Source of the DNA: Candidatus Saccharibacteria bacterium oral taxon 488
Lineage (GTDB): Bacteria > Patescibacteriota > Saccharimonadia > Saccharimonadales > Saccharimonadaceae
Assembly: GCA_013099015.1 (NCBI GenBank)
Contig: CP039998.1
Location: forward strand, 248,001-312,000
Direction: 5' to 3'
DNA: 64,000 bases
How positions within the stretch are numbered: the first letter of the stretch is position 1; each line of letters starts with the position of its first letter. The position numbers were made by a program, and so were the translations under genes. Of this stretch, positions 34,559 through 42,726 are shown piece after piece. The notes under the pieces are model-generated. The model was not told where the DNA came from. It saw nothing but the letters and a program-made list of their open reading frames with translations, and made no database searches.

Positions 34559-35591
34559 ATAGATTGACTCCGATCCCTGTCGCCAGCGACAGGCTGAAAA
34601 TAATGAGCATGACTAGCAGGATAAAGCGCGGGCGGAAGGTGCTTCTCATGAGGAGAATGAGCTTGATGTCGATCATCGGGCCAGTCAGCAGAAAGGCGAG
34701 GACGGAGCCGTTGGTGAAGATACGGGCATAAGCCAGCGCAAAAAACGCATCGACACTGGAGCAGATAGAGACGACAAAGCCGAGGCCGATCATGGCGATG
34801 ACCGACAGGATGATGTCGCCGCCGACGGCGTTGATGATGGAGCGCGGAACGAAGACTTGGGTGGCGGCAGCGATCATGGCGCCGAGAACGAGCATGGTGG
34901 TGAGCTGCCAAAATTCGTTGCGAGAATCAGCGAGAATGTGGCGAAAGGTCGTTGGATGACGGTCAGTGCAGGAGGCAGCAAATGACGGCTGGAGGACGTG
35001 CCTCGGGTGAATGAAGCTGACGATCAGAGCGGTCAGCTGGACGATCAGAAAGCCAAAGCCGATGCGCCACCAGACCATGCGCGGTTCAAAGCTAAAGGCG
35101 GTCATGGTGGCGATGATAGTGATCGGATTGAGGATCGGCGCGGCTAAGAGAAAGCTGATGACGTCGGCGGGCTTGAGGCCGTGCGCCAGGAGGCTGCGGG
35201 CGACTGGCACATTGCCGCACTCGCAGACTGGCAGCGCGATGCCGACGAGCGAGAGGAGAATGCGGCGGATGAGCACGTGTTTGGGTAGGATTTTCAGCAA
35301 TCGGTCTGGCGGTAGGAAGCGGCGGATGAGAGCGGAAACAATGATGCCGATGATGAGAAACGGTGTGGCCTCAACGATGACGCTGCATGTTAGTGTCAGG
35401 AAATCCTGTGCCAATGGCGCCAACGTCTCGGCCCACGTGTGCGGTGGATGGGCGATTAGCCAGAGGTCAATTTGTAAACCATACTGCATCACAACGATGC
35501 CAAACAAGCCGACGATAGTCCATCGGATTGCATCGCTGTGGTTTTTGAACCAGGCGCCAGCGCGCTGATATATTGTCTGTAGTGACGGCAT
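34548..35591 (-). CDS. DUF318 permease (COG0701, YcgR type)
   Basis: A 347-residue polytopic protein with about eight membrane helices and the hallmark GIALPVCECGNVPVARSLL, plus LLAAPILNPITI and TGPMIDIKLILLM. The family is linked to metal or metalloid movement; the substrate is unknown. It is the first gene of the operon with TIGR03943. The ATG at 35591 lies 7 nt after a TATAAT box (35599-35604), and the DUF475 gene is divergent. Confidence 0.85.
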   Translation of the reverse strand: MPSLQTIYQRAGAWFKNHSDAIRWTIVGLFGIVVMQYGLQIDLWLIAHPPHTWAETLAPLAQDFLTLTCSVIVEATPFLIIGIIVSALIRRFLPPDRLLKILPKHVLIRRILLSLVGIALPVCECGNVPVARSLLAHGLKPADVISFLLAAPILNPITIIATMTAFSFEPRMVWWRIGFGFLIVQLTALIVSFIHPRHVLQPSFAASCTDRHPTTFRHILADSRNEFWQLTTMLVLGAMIAAATQVFVPRSIINAVGGDIILSVIAMIGLGFVVSICSSVDAFFALAYARIFTNGSVLAFLLTGPMIDIKLILLMRSTFRPRFILLVMLIIFSLSLATGIGVNLYAR

Positions 35592-35640
35592 AGTTTCTAT
35601 TATACTACTACCTGCCCAGCGTGGTATACTGAGACTTAGT

Positions 35641-36762
35641 ATGAAACATTGGCTACACTCGCATCACCCATTTCGGATTTTTTGGTTTTCGGCGCTGTTG
35701 ACGCTGGCGTTGGGCGGGCTGATTTTTACCCAACTAGGCCTTAATGGGTTGTGGCTGTTCGTAATTTTAGTGGTGCTCGAGGTTACCTTTAGCTTTGATA
35801 ACGCGGTGATTAACAGCAAGGTGCTAGCCAGCATGAGCCAGGTTTGGCAAAAGGTATTCTTGACAGTTGGGATTTTCGTGGCGGTGTTCGTGGTGCGGTT
35901 CGTGCTGCCGATTATCATCGTGATGGTGGCGAGCGGTCATGGATTTATGGAAGTGGTTGATTTGGCGCTGCACAGGCCGGCGGAATACGGTCATATCTTG
36001 CACGAAGCCTCGCCGATGATTGATGCTTTTGGTGGTGCGTTTCTGATTATGATTGGCCTCAGTTATTTCATTGATTATAACAAGCGCGTGCACTGGGTGC
36101 GGCATGTCGAGCCGTGGATGGCTAAGGCCGGGCGGTTTGAGAATTTCAAGGTGTGTTTGATGCTTAGCGTGGCGGCGGTGCTATATTTCACGGTTGAGCC
36201 GCCGCATCGGGCGCTGGTGCTGGTATCGTCGGTATTGGGGATTATACTGCACATCGGGCTGGAGCTGTTCGGCTCATTCTTTCATGAGGACGATGCTAAA
36301 TCGGTCAAGGTCAAGACCGGCTGGGCAGCCTTCGCTAGCCTGCTCTATCTGGAGGTGCTGGACGCTAGTTTCAGCTTCGACGGCGTCATCGGCGCGTTTG
36401 CTATCACCAGCAGCGTGCTATTGATCGTGGCGGGTTTGGGCGCCGGCGCGATTTGGGTGCGGTCGCTGACGGTGTATTTGCTGCGGACGGGCGTGCTTGG
36501 CAAGTATAAATATCTGGAAAACGGTGCGCACTGGGCGATTATGGCGCTGGGTATGATGATGATTGCTAAGCTGTTTCATCTGGAACTGCCGGAATGGGCG
36601 ACGGGTGGTCTGGGGCTATTGTTTGTGAGTTTGGCGGTTGGCAGTAGCATGCTGGAGGTGCGAGCGATTAGGCTGCAAGAAGTAGCGATGACTAAAATTC
36701 ATCAAGCTGAGCAGAAAATAAAACATAGCGTATCAAAAATTGTGCCTAAAAAACGACAGTAA
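35641..36762 (+). CDS. DUF475/TerC-like integral membrane protein
   Basis: A 373-residue membrane protein with about nine helices. The conserved acidic motifs of the TerC superfamily occur twice: EVTFSFDNAVINSKVL (about residue 43) and EVLDASFSFDGVIGAF (about 240). TerC-type proteins move metal ions, often manganese. It is divergent from the DUF318 gene; TATACT (35625-35630) is 10 nt before the ATG. Its location within a group of metal genes fits this role. Confidence 0.85.
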   Translation: MKHWLHSHHPFRIFWFSALLTLALGGLIFTQLGLNGLWLFVILVVLEVTFSFDNAVINSKVLASMSQVWQKVFLTVGIFVAVFVVRFVLPIIIVMVASGHGFMEVVDLALHRPAEYGHILHEASPMIDAFGGAFLIMIGLSYFIDYNKRVHWVRHVEPWMAKAGRFENFKVCLMLSVAAVLYFTVEPPHRALVLVSSVLGIILHIGLELFGSFFHEDDAKSVKVKTGWAAFASLLYLEVLDASFSFDGVIGAFAITSSVLLIVAGLGAGAIWVRSLTVYLLRTGVLGKYKYLENGAHWAIMALGMMMIAKLFHLELPEWATGGLGLLFVSLAVGSSMLEVRAIRLQEVAMTKIHQAEQKIKHSVSKIVPKKRQ

Positions 36763-36779
36763 ACACTAGGATTTGGCCA

Positions 36780-37385
36780 CTAAAGTTTTATACTAAATGG
36801 TTCAATTGTTTCGTTAAGAAACTTCTCGATTAGGTTAATTGACTCTGGAATAACCCAGTTCTGAAGAATTGTTCGTTCATCGGCGTTGAACTTGCTGAGG
36901 ACGAAATCAACATCGCCGATTTGCCTGCGTAGTAGGTTGTCGGTGCCGATGCGAATATGCCAGAAGTCACTACCAACATGTCGGTGCAGTGACTTCAGTC
37001 CGTTATTGCCAGCGCTTTCACCACCCTTGCGGACACGAATTTTACCAAAATCAAGCGCCGTATCGTCATGAATAATCAGGAGATCATCAAGCGTCAGCTT
37101 ATAAAAATCCATGAGCGCTCGCGCGGCAATGCCGACTTCGTTGTAGTACGTCGTTGGTTTGACCAAGAGAACTTTTTCCTGCGGACTAGCGGTGCGCGAC
37201 TTTGCGTTAGCGGTTGAGGCTAGCTTGACATTATTTAGCTCGGCAATATCCGCAAAAAATTTGGGCTTATTGCTAAAATGTGCACTCTGCCCTGCCGCCA
37301 ACTGGTCAATCACTAAAAAGCCAGCGTTGTGCCGAGTGTAGGTGTACTTTTCGCCAGGATTGCCAAGGGCCAGAATGACTTTCAT
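36780..37385 (-). CDS. pth: Peptidyl-tRNA hydrolase
   Basis: A 201-residue enzyme that releases peptides from dropped-off peptidyl-tRNA. The N-terminal LALGNPGEKYTYTRHNAGFLV holds the catalytic histidine and the tRNA-binding asparagine, and HDDTALDFGKIRVRKGGESAGNNGLKS is complete. There is a short extra stretch around residues 55-68 (STANAKSRTASPQE) compared with most homologues. TATACT (37392-37397) is 6 nt before the ATG. It is convergent with the DUF475 gene and divergent from the COG0523 gene. Confidence 0.93.
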   Translation of the reverse strand: MKVILALGNPGEKYTYTRHNAGFLVIDQLAAGQSAHFSNKPKFFADIAELNNVKLASTANAKSRTASPQEKVLLVKPTTYYNEVGIAARALMDFYKLTLDDLLIIHDDTALDFGKIRVRKGGESAGNNGLKSLHRHVGSDFWHIRIGTDNLLRRQIGDVDFVLSKFNADERTILQNWVIPESINLIEKFLNETIEPFSIKL

Positions 37386-37429
37386 AGCCTTAGTATAGCA
37401 CCCGGGCCGCGATGGCGTATAATAGATGT

Positions 37430-38398
37430 ATGGCGAAACGCGATGATGATTTGGAATTTAGTGTTAATGCGGCGTTTGACGAAGCGCGGGCGGTCATTGA
37501 CAAAGTACCGCTTTATTTGGTGAATGGCTCGCTGGGTGCCGGCAAGACCAGCGTGTTGGAATTCTTATTGCAACAAAGTGACTATAAGGGCGCGCGGGTG
37601 ATTGAAAATGAATACGCCAATGAAAATGTCGACGGCTATCGGCTGGAGGGATTGGCGGAGATGGTGACGACGCTGGCTGGCGATTGTGTTTGTTGTTCGT
37701 CGAAGCATGCGCTGACGCGGATGCTGCTGGACTTTTGCCGGAATTCACCTGCTCCGGTGTTTATCGAGGCGACGGGCGTGGCGCGAACGATGAACTTGGT
37801 CGAGAAATTGATTAATGCACAAATCTTCAATAAGTATGAGTTGATGCAGAGTTTTTATGTGATCGATGCGCACGAGATTTTGCGCGGGATTGAGCCAGCG
37901 CACGAAGTTGAACTGCAAGCAGCAGACGTGATTTTAGTGACTAAGGAAGATTTATTGAACGATAGCGAGCGAGCTGAATACGACATGAAACGCCGCGCCC
38001 TGCCCTACGCCAAGGTGCTCAGCGCGCCGCACGGTCGGTTTGAACTCAGTAAATTAACCACGCCGTCGGGACTGCTGGCGTTTTTTGATACGTATGACGG
38101 CGAGCTGGCGGTGCCGGATAATCCGACGTATGCGGTACTGGATGTTTCGGGCATGAAAATTACGGCGACGACGTTGGAGAAAGTATGGCCGGAATTATTT
38201 GCGGCGTATGGCCTACGGCGAATGAAGGGCTGCTTCATCAACGACAACGGCGCGCGCCAGCATGTGGAGGCAACCGAGCAGCAGATTCAGCTAACTAATG
38301 CCAGGCCTGAGGAGGCGGCAAAAATCGTATTCATCGGCGAACGGGCGGATGAGATTACCCGTGAAGCTTTGGCGGTGCAACTAGTGATGTTTGAATAA
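37430..38398 (+). CDS. CobW/COG0523 G3E GTPase, putative metal chaperone
   Basis: A 322-residue GTPase of the family containing zinc chaperones ZNG1/YciC/ZigA. Walker A is NGSLGAGKTS (about residues 28-37), the metal-binding CxCC site is GDCVCCSSK, Walker B is FIEATGVA and the base motif is VTKEDLL. The C-terminal CobW domain is short. The start is ATG 37430, 6 nt after TATAAT (37418-37423), and not the longer frame. It likely delivers zinc to an apo-protein under limitation; this is inferred. Confidence 0.85.
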   Translation: MAKRDDDLEFSVNAAFDEARAVIDKVPLYLVNGSLGAGKTSVLEFLLQQSDYKGARVIENEYANENVDGYRLEGLAEMVTTLAGDCVCCSSKHALTRMLLDFCRNSPAPVFIEATGVARTMNLVEKLINAQIFNKYELMQSFYVIDAHEILRGIEPAHEVELQAADVILVTKEDLLNDSERAEYDMKRRALPYAKVLSAPHGRFELSKLTTPSGLLAFFDTYDGELAVPDNPTYAVLDVSGMKITATTLEKVWPELFAAYGLRRMKGCFINDNGARQHVEATEQQIQLTNARPEEAAKIVFIGERADEITREALAVQLVMFE

Positions 38399-38518
38399 AT
38401 TGTTCGCTTTCGTCGTTTCCGACTCATCAGCATAGACACGCATCTATGGAGCGAACTGACAAGCAGAAGGTGGAGGAAAGTTAACTTTGCCCGCCAGTTC
38501 GTAACTAGTGTATATCTA

Positions 38519-38782
38519 TCAATCACCTCCTTTTGAGTCATGTACAGGTAGGTCACGGTCCAATGGTCCCCCTTGCTTTGCTTTCATGAGAGCCTTCGTT
38601 ATGGAGATTGGATCGGAATTGGAACATACTTGGATGGTGTGCTTATTGAACTTGAACCTAACCACAGTCTGCCCCTCCCGGTCGTGCAATTGAGCAAGCA
38701 TCTTCGCGTCAATAATGGCGCTAAGCAGGTTAGTGCCATCATTGAACTTTATACTAATTGAAATAACCTTATAGTTGGGCAT
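38519..38782 (-). CDS. Small hypothetical protein 1 with structured leader
   Basis: An 87-residue protein beginning MPNYKVISISIKF, with mixed alpha/beta character and no recognised domain. The start at 38782 is set by GGAGG about 9 nt upstream. Its mRNA would begin near 38974, leaving about 190 nt of folded leader. The C-terminal codons read AAAGGAGGTGAT on the mRNA, a perfect match to the 16S anti-Shine-Dalgarno, though no gene follows. Confidence 0.6.
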   Translation of the reverse strand: MPNYKVISISIKFNDGTNLLSAIIDAKMLAQLHDREGQTVVRFKFNKHTIQVCSNSDPISITKALMKAKQGGPLDRDLPVHDSKGGD

Positions 38783-38973
38783 AATACTCTTCCTCCCCAC
38801 CCGAGCGGATGCTCGTGTGAAAAACACTGGTCGACACCCGAATGGGTCGACTCGAGATGGGGTGTTTTGGTGCTTCTTGTGACGCACCGCAACATCCCAT
38901 CTCAAATCAAAACTTTCTCTGCTTGTCAAACTACACTTTCGGACAAGGGTTCACTCAACTCGTCAACAAAAGC
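38783..38973 (-). promoter_or_regulatory. Structured 5' leader of small gene 1
   Basis: The leader holds a long hairpin: GAGATGGGGTGTT (38854-38866) with AACATCCCATCTC (38891-38903), continued by GGTGC/GCACC (38869-38873, 38884-38888). A second stem pairs GTCGA (38830-38834) and CCC with GGG and TCGAC (38844-38851). A third is CGAGC/GCTCG at 38802-38815. It may be a regulatory RNA element; no known riboswitch class is recognised. Confidence 0.5.
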
Positions 38974-39029
38974 TGATATATATATATCACTAATAGAACA
39001 AAATGTCAATGGATTTTGTCAAAAATGTG
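38972..39029 (-). repeat. Duplicated promoter/operator, copy 1
   Basis: A 58-nt sequence repeated at 40471-40528 with only 6 variable positions in a row. On the minus strand it has TTGACA (39004-39009), a 17-nt spacer and TATATA inside the perfect 16-bp palindrome TGATATATATATATCA (38974-38989). A second TTGACA (39017-39022) and inverted arms ACAAAAT/ATTTTGT (38998-39004, 39013-39019) surround the -35 box. This looks like a tightly regulated promoter. Confidence 0.85.
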
Positions 39030-39145
39030 GTGTAATATTTTCTCTCACCTCTGTTATGATCATAGATAACTTTTTATAGAAAATAGTAGCCGGTGTTTTC
39101 TGTGAGTGACTACCCCGCTCTCCCCGCGCTATGCTGGGTCGCTAA

Positions 39146-40057
39146 TTATGACTCGCCTAGATGTTTCGCAGCGGAGATGGTCACCGTTATCGCTCTCAAA
39201 ATCGTCTGCAAATTTGCAGCGGTGACAGCCTTCGCTAGCTCATGCTTTGTTAGCGGCGTGGCGGTTTTCTGGTAAAAATAAATTGGCGCGGGGTTGTAGA
39301 ACGGGTCAGTTTTGAAGGCTTTGGCGAGGTTGTTTAGGTGGTCGACATGCGGGGTGGGGTCAAACGCTCGTAAATAATTCTGCGCTGTTTTGCCTGCATT
39401 TTGCCAATCGAAAGATTTTTTCACGGTGTAGGTTTGGCTGACCGAATTGCCGTCATGGTAGGCGGTGAATTCGCCATGGCTGGATGGATAGACCGGCGCT
39501 CGGTCGAGGCATGCATTGCGCGCTAGGTCGAGTAGTATCGGATACATGCAGAAAAAGGCGGCGGTTGCCTGTTCGCTGGCGTCGGGAACCTCAATCGTCA
39601 GCGTGATGTCTATGAAATTATCCGGCTGATAATCAATCTCTAGCGGCGGGCTTTTGACTGGTTCGGTAATTTTGTCAGGTCTGGTGGAACGGCGACCAGC
39701 GAAAGCTTTTTGGCAGCGCGCCAGTTGTTTGTATAGTTCCGCTTTATCCCAGATGACGACGCTTGCTTTCATCTCCGCTTCAATGTGAGCGACAGATTCG
39801 TTAATCATGGATAAGTCAAACGGCTTTACGTCAGCGATGACTTTTTCAAATAGCGTAATTGATTCGCGAGTAAAGAACGCAATGTCAAAAAAGACGCTCG
39901 ATTCGGATGTTGTGCCATGTAATTCGCCAATAAAGGCGCGCTCATTGCCAGATTTTTCTGCCGCTCGTAAGAACCGCCGAATAACCAAATGCTCAAACAA
40001 ATGGCAGACATCATGGTCGGCTGGCAAGTTGTAAGCAGAATATAGTTTGTGGATCAT
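39146..40057 (-). CDS. M16-like (HxxEH) zinc peptidase-related protein
   Basis: A 303-residue single-domain protein. Near the N terminus HLFEHLVIRRF fits the inverted zinc motif HxxEH of the M16 peptidases, and a downstream glutamate in IEAEMKAS could be the third ligand. The usual M16 length is 400 or more, and the family works as pairs of domains; only one is here. The start is set at ATG 40057, 6 nt after TACAAT (40064-40069). Similar short M16-like proteins may be inactive partners. Confidence 0.55.
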   Translation of the reverse strand: MIHKLYSAYNLPADHDVCHLFEHLVIRRFLRAAEKSGNERAFIGELHGTTSESSVFFDIAFFTRESITLFEKVIADVKPFDLSMINESVAHIEAEMKASVVIWDKAELYKQLARCQKAFAGRRSTRPDKITEPVKSPPLEIDYQPDNFIDITLTIEVPDASEQATAAFFCMYPILLDLARNACLDRAPVYPSSHGEFTAYHDGNSVSQTYTVKKSFDWQNAGKTAQNYLRAFDPTPHVDHLNNLAKAFKTDPFYNPAPIYFYQKTATPLTKHELAKAVTAANLQTILRAITVTISAAKHLGES

Positions 40058-40126
40058 GGGTTTATTGTAGCAGGGTGAGTACCCCGCTCCAACAGATTGC
40101 ACTGCCAGGGCGGAGTCTTCTCGAAC

Positions 40127-40366
40127 TCAGAAGCTCTTGAACGGAGCCTTGTCGTTCGAGGTTCCTGAGTCGCTACGGTTGGTCAGCGACCTAGGAGCGT
40201 CGGCCTTCGGGGTCGACGACTTGGGGGTGAGCACGCTGCTGATAGTGGTCTTCGGCAACGTGCTGGGAGAACCACCGAAGCCGAACCGCTGGCTACCGCT
40301 CTGGCTCAGGCTGTCGTGATGGTTCTTGTTGCTGTTCAATCCCTTTTGGGGACGTCCAGTTGCCAT
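40127..40366 (-). CDS. Small S/T/P-rich hypothetical protein 2
   Basis: A 79-residue low-complexity, basic protein (MATGRPQKGLNSNK ... KAPFKSF), rich in S, T, P and N and probably disordered. ATG 40366 follows AAGGAG with 6 nt spacing, and this site lies in the 3' arm of a hairpin (ACTCC/GGAGT, 40372-40385). It is transcribed from the second copy of the duplicated promoter. No homologue is recognised. Confidence 0.6.
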   Translation of the reverse strand: MATGRPQKGLNSNKNHHDSLSQSGSQRFGFGGSPSTLPKTTISSVLTPKSSTPKADAPRSLTNRSDSGTSNDKAPFKSF

Positions 40367-40470
40367 AGTAAACTCCTTTTGGAGTCGGGCGAGAATGGAC
40401 CTTCTCGCAAACGGCACATTTGACACATGGCACGAGTCAAATGCGAACCCAGTGCGAAACTGCACGAAAG
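40367..40470 (-). promoter_or_regulatory. Structured 5' leader of small gene 2 with hidden ribosome site
   Basis: Three perfect hairpins: ATTTGAC/GTCAAAT (40418-40424, 40436-40442), GCGAGAA/TTCTCGC (40389-40395, 40402-40408) and ACTCC/GGAGT (40372-40376, 40381-40385). The last one buries the Shine-Dalgarno GGAG, so translation may be controlled. Confidence 0.55.
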
Positions 40471-40528
40471 GCTGATATATATATATCAATACGAGAACAA
40501 AATGTCAATGGATTTTGTCAAAAATGTG
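40471..40528 (-). repeat. Duplicated promoter/operator, copy 2
   Basis: Same 58-nt arrangement as 38972-39029: palindrome TGATATATATATATCA carrying the -10, TTGACA at the 17-nt distance, a second TTGACA and the ACAAAAT/ATTTTGT arms. It drives the small S/T/P-rich gene. The identical length of the variable centre shows that spacing is kept. Confidence 0.85.
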
Positions 40529-40534
40529 ATAAGA

Positions 40535-42079
40535 TTATGAAATTTTGTCAAGAACAACTAAGTGTTCAATATGCGGTGTACGCGGGAAAAAGTTGTAGCC
40601 ACGGTGCCAAGCGATGCGGTAGCGTTGCTGGAGCAAGGCGATGTCGCGGGTTTGGGTGACGGGATTGCAGCTGAGATAGAGGATGCGCGGCGGCAGCTGT
40701 TGCAACAATGTCGCAATAACGTCGGAATGCAAGCCGGCGCGCGGCGGGTCGACGATGACGATTTCCTTGCCTGTAATGTAATCGAGGGCTTGTTCGCTGG
40801 GGGCGAGGACAGCGCGGGCGTCGGTGCGACCAAGTTCGGTGATGTTGCGCTGCATTTCGCGGACGGCATCGGCGTTGCTTTCCACCAGCGTGATGTTGTC
40901 GCCGCCAATGGTCAGGCCGATGGTGCCGACGCCAGCGTAGAGGTCGATGGTTGATAATTTGACAGCTCGAATATCATCAGAAAATAATCCGGGACCCACG
41001 TGAAGTTGCCCAGATTTTTTCTGAGATATTGCTCGCTGTTGACTATCGGTGTCGTCATGTGCCGCTAACTGAGCCGGCTGGCGCTCTTGGCGCGCCTTAT
41101 TGTACGGTACCCATTCCCGCATATCGCGCAGCGCCTGCTCGTAAACCGGGATGTTGACTTGGAAAAAGCCTTCGCAGGCGTAGCGGAATGGTATGCCAAG
41201 GATAGCATCAGTCAAGGTGGTGTTACCGAAACGCGCCAAGCGCTCGGTGATGCGGCTGGCTGGCGAGCGCGGATCGGAATAGATAATTTCCCCGCCCTGA
41301 GCCGGTAGCTTGGCGGCTTCATCAGCGGTAATTATTTCGGGCAAGCGATCCCTGACATACAACTGCCATACACAACTTCCCGACTGATCGCAGCGGACGA
41401 GCAAGGTCTTGAGCTGGCGAGCCGCGACGCGCTTATGGCGCAGTAAATCGCGGATCGCACGCGCTAAGCTGTTGATTTCTGGGCGTGCCAAACTTGTGCC
41501 ATCAACAACAATCTTACCTTTGCTGCCGCGGCGAAAAAATGCTAAATCAAGCGTGTCAATAGACGACTCTTCACGGTCGCTATCCGCGTCTATCTCTTGG
41601 TTATTATCAGAAAATAATTCGGGACCCGAGACAAGCCCAGATTTTTTCTGAGATACCGCTTGGGATACCACCGATTCGCTATACCAGCTAAATTCAACTT
41701 TGTTGCGATAACCATATGCAACATTGTCGCAATAAATGTCAATCGCCGCCGGTAATGTAACATTATGCAGCGCGAACGCGTCGTCGATCAACTTTGCTTT
41801 GTATGTTTGTTCAACTTCTAGTGGCATGATTTGCCAAGGACTGGTCGAAAGATAACTATCATGATCGCGCGGCTGGATACGGTCGGAGCTTGGCGAGACC
41901 ACTTCCTCGACGACCGCTTCGACGAAGTGTGATTTCTTTTTGGTAATGCGAACGGCGACGGTCTCGCCAGGCAGTCCGCCCCATACAAAACATTTACGCC
42001 CGTCAGCCAGCGTCCCTAGTGCTTGCCCGCCGCCAACAATTTTCTCTAGTGTCAGCGTCTCGAAACTCTGTCGCTTCAT
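40535..42079 (-). CDS. 23S rRNA uracil-C5 methyltransferase (RlmD/RumA type) with two insertions
   Basis: A 514-residue SAM-dependent m5U methyltransferase. A TRAM-like RNA-binding domain (about residues 1-65) precedes the catalytic half with DLYAGVGTIGLTIGG, IVDPPRAGLH and the nucleophile cysteine in YLSCNPVTQTRD. No iron-sulfur cysteines are evident. Two in-frame insertions (VSQKKSGLVSGPELFSDN and ISQKKSGQLHVGPGLFSDD) correspond to palindromic repeats C and B. Start ATG 42079, 8 nt after TATAAT; TTG 42082 directly precedes it. Confidence 0.85.
   Translation of the reverse strand: MKRQSFETLTLEKIVGGGQALGTLADGRKCFVWGGLPGETVAVRITKKKSHFVEAVVEEVVSPSSDRIQPRDHDSYLSTSPWQIMPLEVEQTYKAKLIDDAFALHNVTLPAAIDIYCDNVAYGYRNKVEFSWYSESVVSQAVSQKKSGLVSGPELFSDNNQEIDADSDREESSIDTLDLAFFRRGSKGKIVVDGTSLARPEINSLARAIRDLLRHKRVAARQLKTLLVRCDQSGSCVWQLYVRDRLPEIITADEAAKLPAQGGEIIYSDPRSPASRITERLARFGNTTLTDAILGIPFRYACEGFFQVNIPVYEQALRDMREWVPYNKARQERQPAQLAAHDDTDSQQRAISQKKSGQLHVGPGLFSDDIRAVKLSTIDLYAGVGTIGLTIGGDNITLVESNADAVREMQRNITELGRTDARAVLAPSEQALDYITGKEIVIVDPPRAGLHSDVIATLLQQLPPRILYLSCNPVTQTRDIALLQQRYRIAWHRGYNFFPRTPHIEHLVVLDKIS
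40971..41029 (+). repeat. Palindromic element copy B (in the RlmD-like gene)
   Basis: A 59-nt hairpin with outer ATATC/GATAT and TCAGAAAA/TTTTCTGA arms and inner CCGGGA/GCCCAG. It shares long identical arms with copy C, about 610 nt away in the same gene and orientation, and with copy A in topA. Confidence 0.85.
41604..41655 (+). repeat. Palindromic element copy C (in the RlmD-like gene)
   Basis: A 52-nt hairpin with TATC-AGAAAA / TTTTCT-GAGATA arms and the core CGGGACCCGAGACAAG, matching copy A more closely at its centre. It adds about 17 residues to the protein without breaking the frame. Confidence 0.85.
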
Positions 42080-42098
42080 CAAGAGTTATTATAACAGA

Positions 42099-42572
42099 TT
42101 AGAAGTTGCACTCTGGCACACCGCCAAACCAGCCGTTCTGCATATTGCGGCCAGTGCGGCAGGTGGTGCCATCCGAGAGCGGTACCTTTATGGCGTAGCG
42201 GGTCGGCACGACGCTGGAAGCGTGGGTCGTGTCAGTGGCTGCGAGATACCAATAATCGCGGCCTTCGTGGTCTTTCGGTAGCTGCTTGATGTAGCGTGGA
42301 ATGAGGAGTGCGCCGAGCTCACCACCATTACAAATTTTCATATTAGCGGTGTTATAAATGGCACAGGCGCCCGTTGGCCACGGGTATTCGCCATTATCCG
42401 AGCGATATTTCTCGATTGCCTCTTTGAGCATCGAGATATTTGACTTGGTCTCATTGTCGCGAGCGGTGTTATAGGCATTGCGCCACACGAGGCCACCCAG
42501 CGTGGCGAGAATCGCGATGACCACGATGATGATAATAACTTCGACGATAGTAAAGCCATGCTGCTTATGCAT
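42099..42572 (-). CDS. Type IV pilin-like protein
   Basis: A 157-residue prepilin: MHKQHG is the short leader, cleaved after G, followed by FTIVEV and a hydrophobic helix to about residue 28. The globular part has the GspG-type pattern of assembly around NARDNETKSNISMLKEAIEKYRSDNGEYPWP. Two cysteine pairs may form disulfides. Type IV pili serve in attachment and DNA uptake. TACAAT (42579-42584) is 6 nt before the ATG. It is not next to other pilus genes. Confidence 0.88.
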   Translation of the reverse strand: MHKQHGFTIVEVIIIIVVIAILATLGGLVWRNAYNTARDNETKSNISMLKEAIEKYRSDNGEYPWPTGACAIYNTANMKICNGGELGALLIPRYIKQLPKDHEGRDYWYLAATDTTHASSVVPTRYAIKVPLSDGTTCRTGRNMQNGWFGGVPECNF

Positions 42573-42651
42573 ATGATGATTGTAGCGCGTTTTGGGCCCG
42601 ATCGCAAGGCTGGTAATTGCGTGATTATTATGCTACACTAATCCTTGGTAT

Positions 42652-42726
42652 TGGGCCGTCGCCAAGTGGTAAGGCACCAGGTTTTGGTCCTGGCATTCGG
42701 GGGTTCGAATCCCTCCGGCCCAGCCA
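42652..42726 (+). tRNA. tRNA-Gln (anticodon TTG)
   Basis: A complete cloverleaf: acceptor TGGGCCG with CGGCCCA, D-arm around GCCAAGTGGTAAGGC, anticodon arm CCAGG-TTTTGGT-CCTGG reading TTG, T-arm GGGGG-TTCGAAT-CCCTC, discriminator G and encoded CCA at 42724-42726. A TACACT -10 box lies at 42634-42639. The hairpin TTTACGA/TCGTAAA (42727-42746) directly follows and may end the transcript. Confidence 0.95.

Noticed and set aside
40562..40954. 130-codon plus-strand ORF
   Set aside because: Antisense to the catalytic end of the RlmD-like gene; no start signal.
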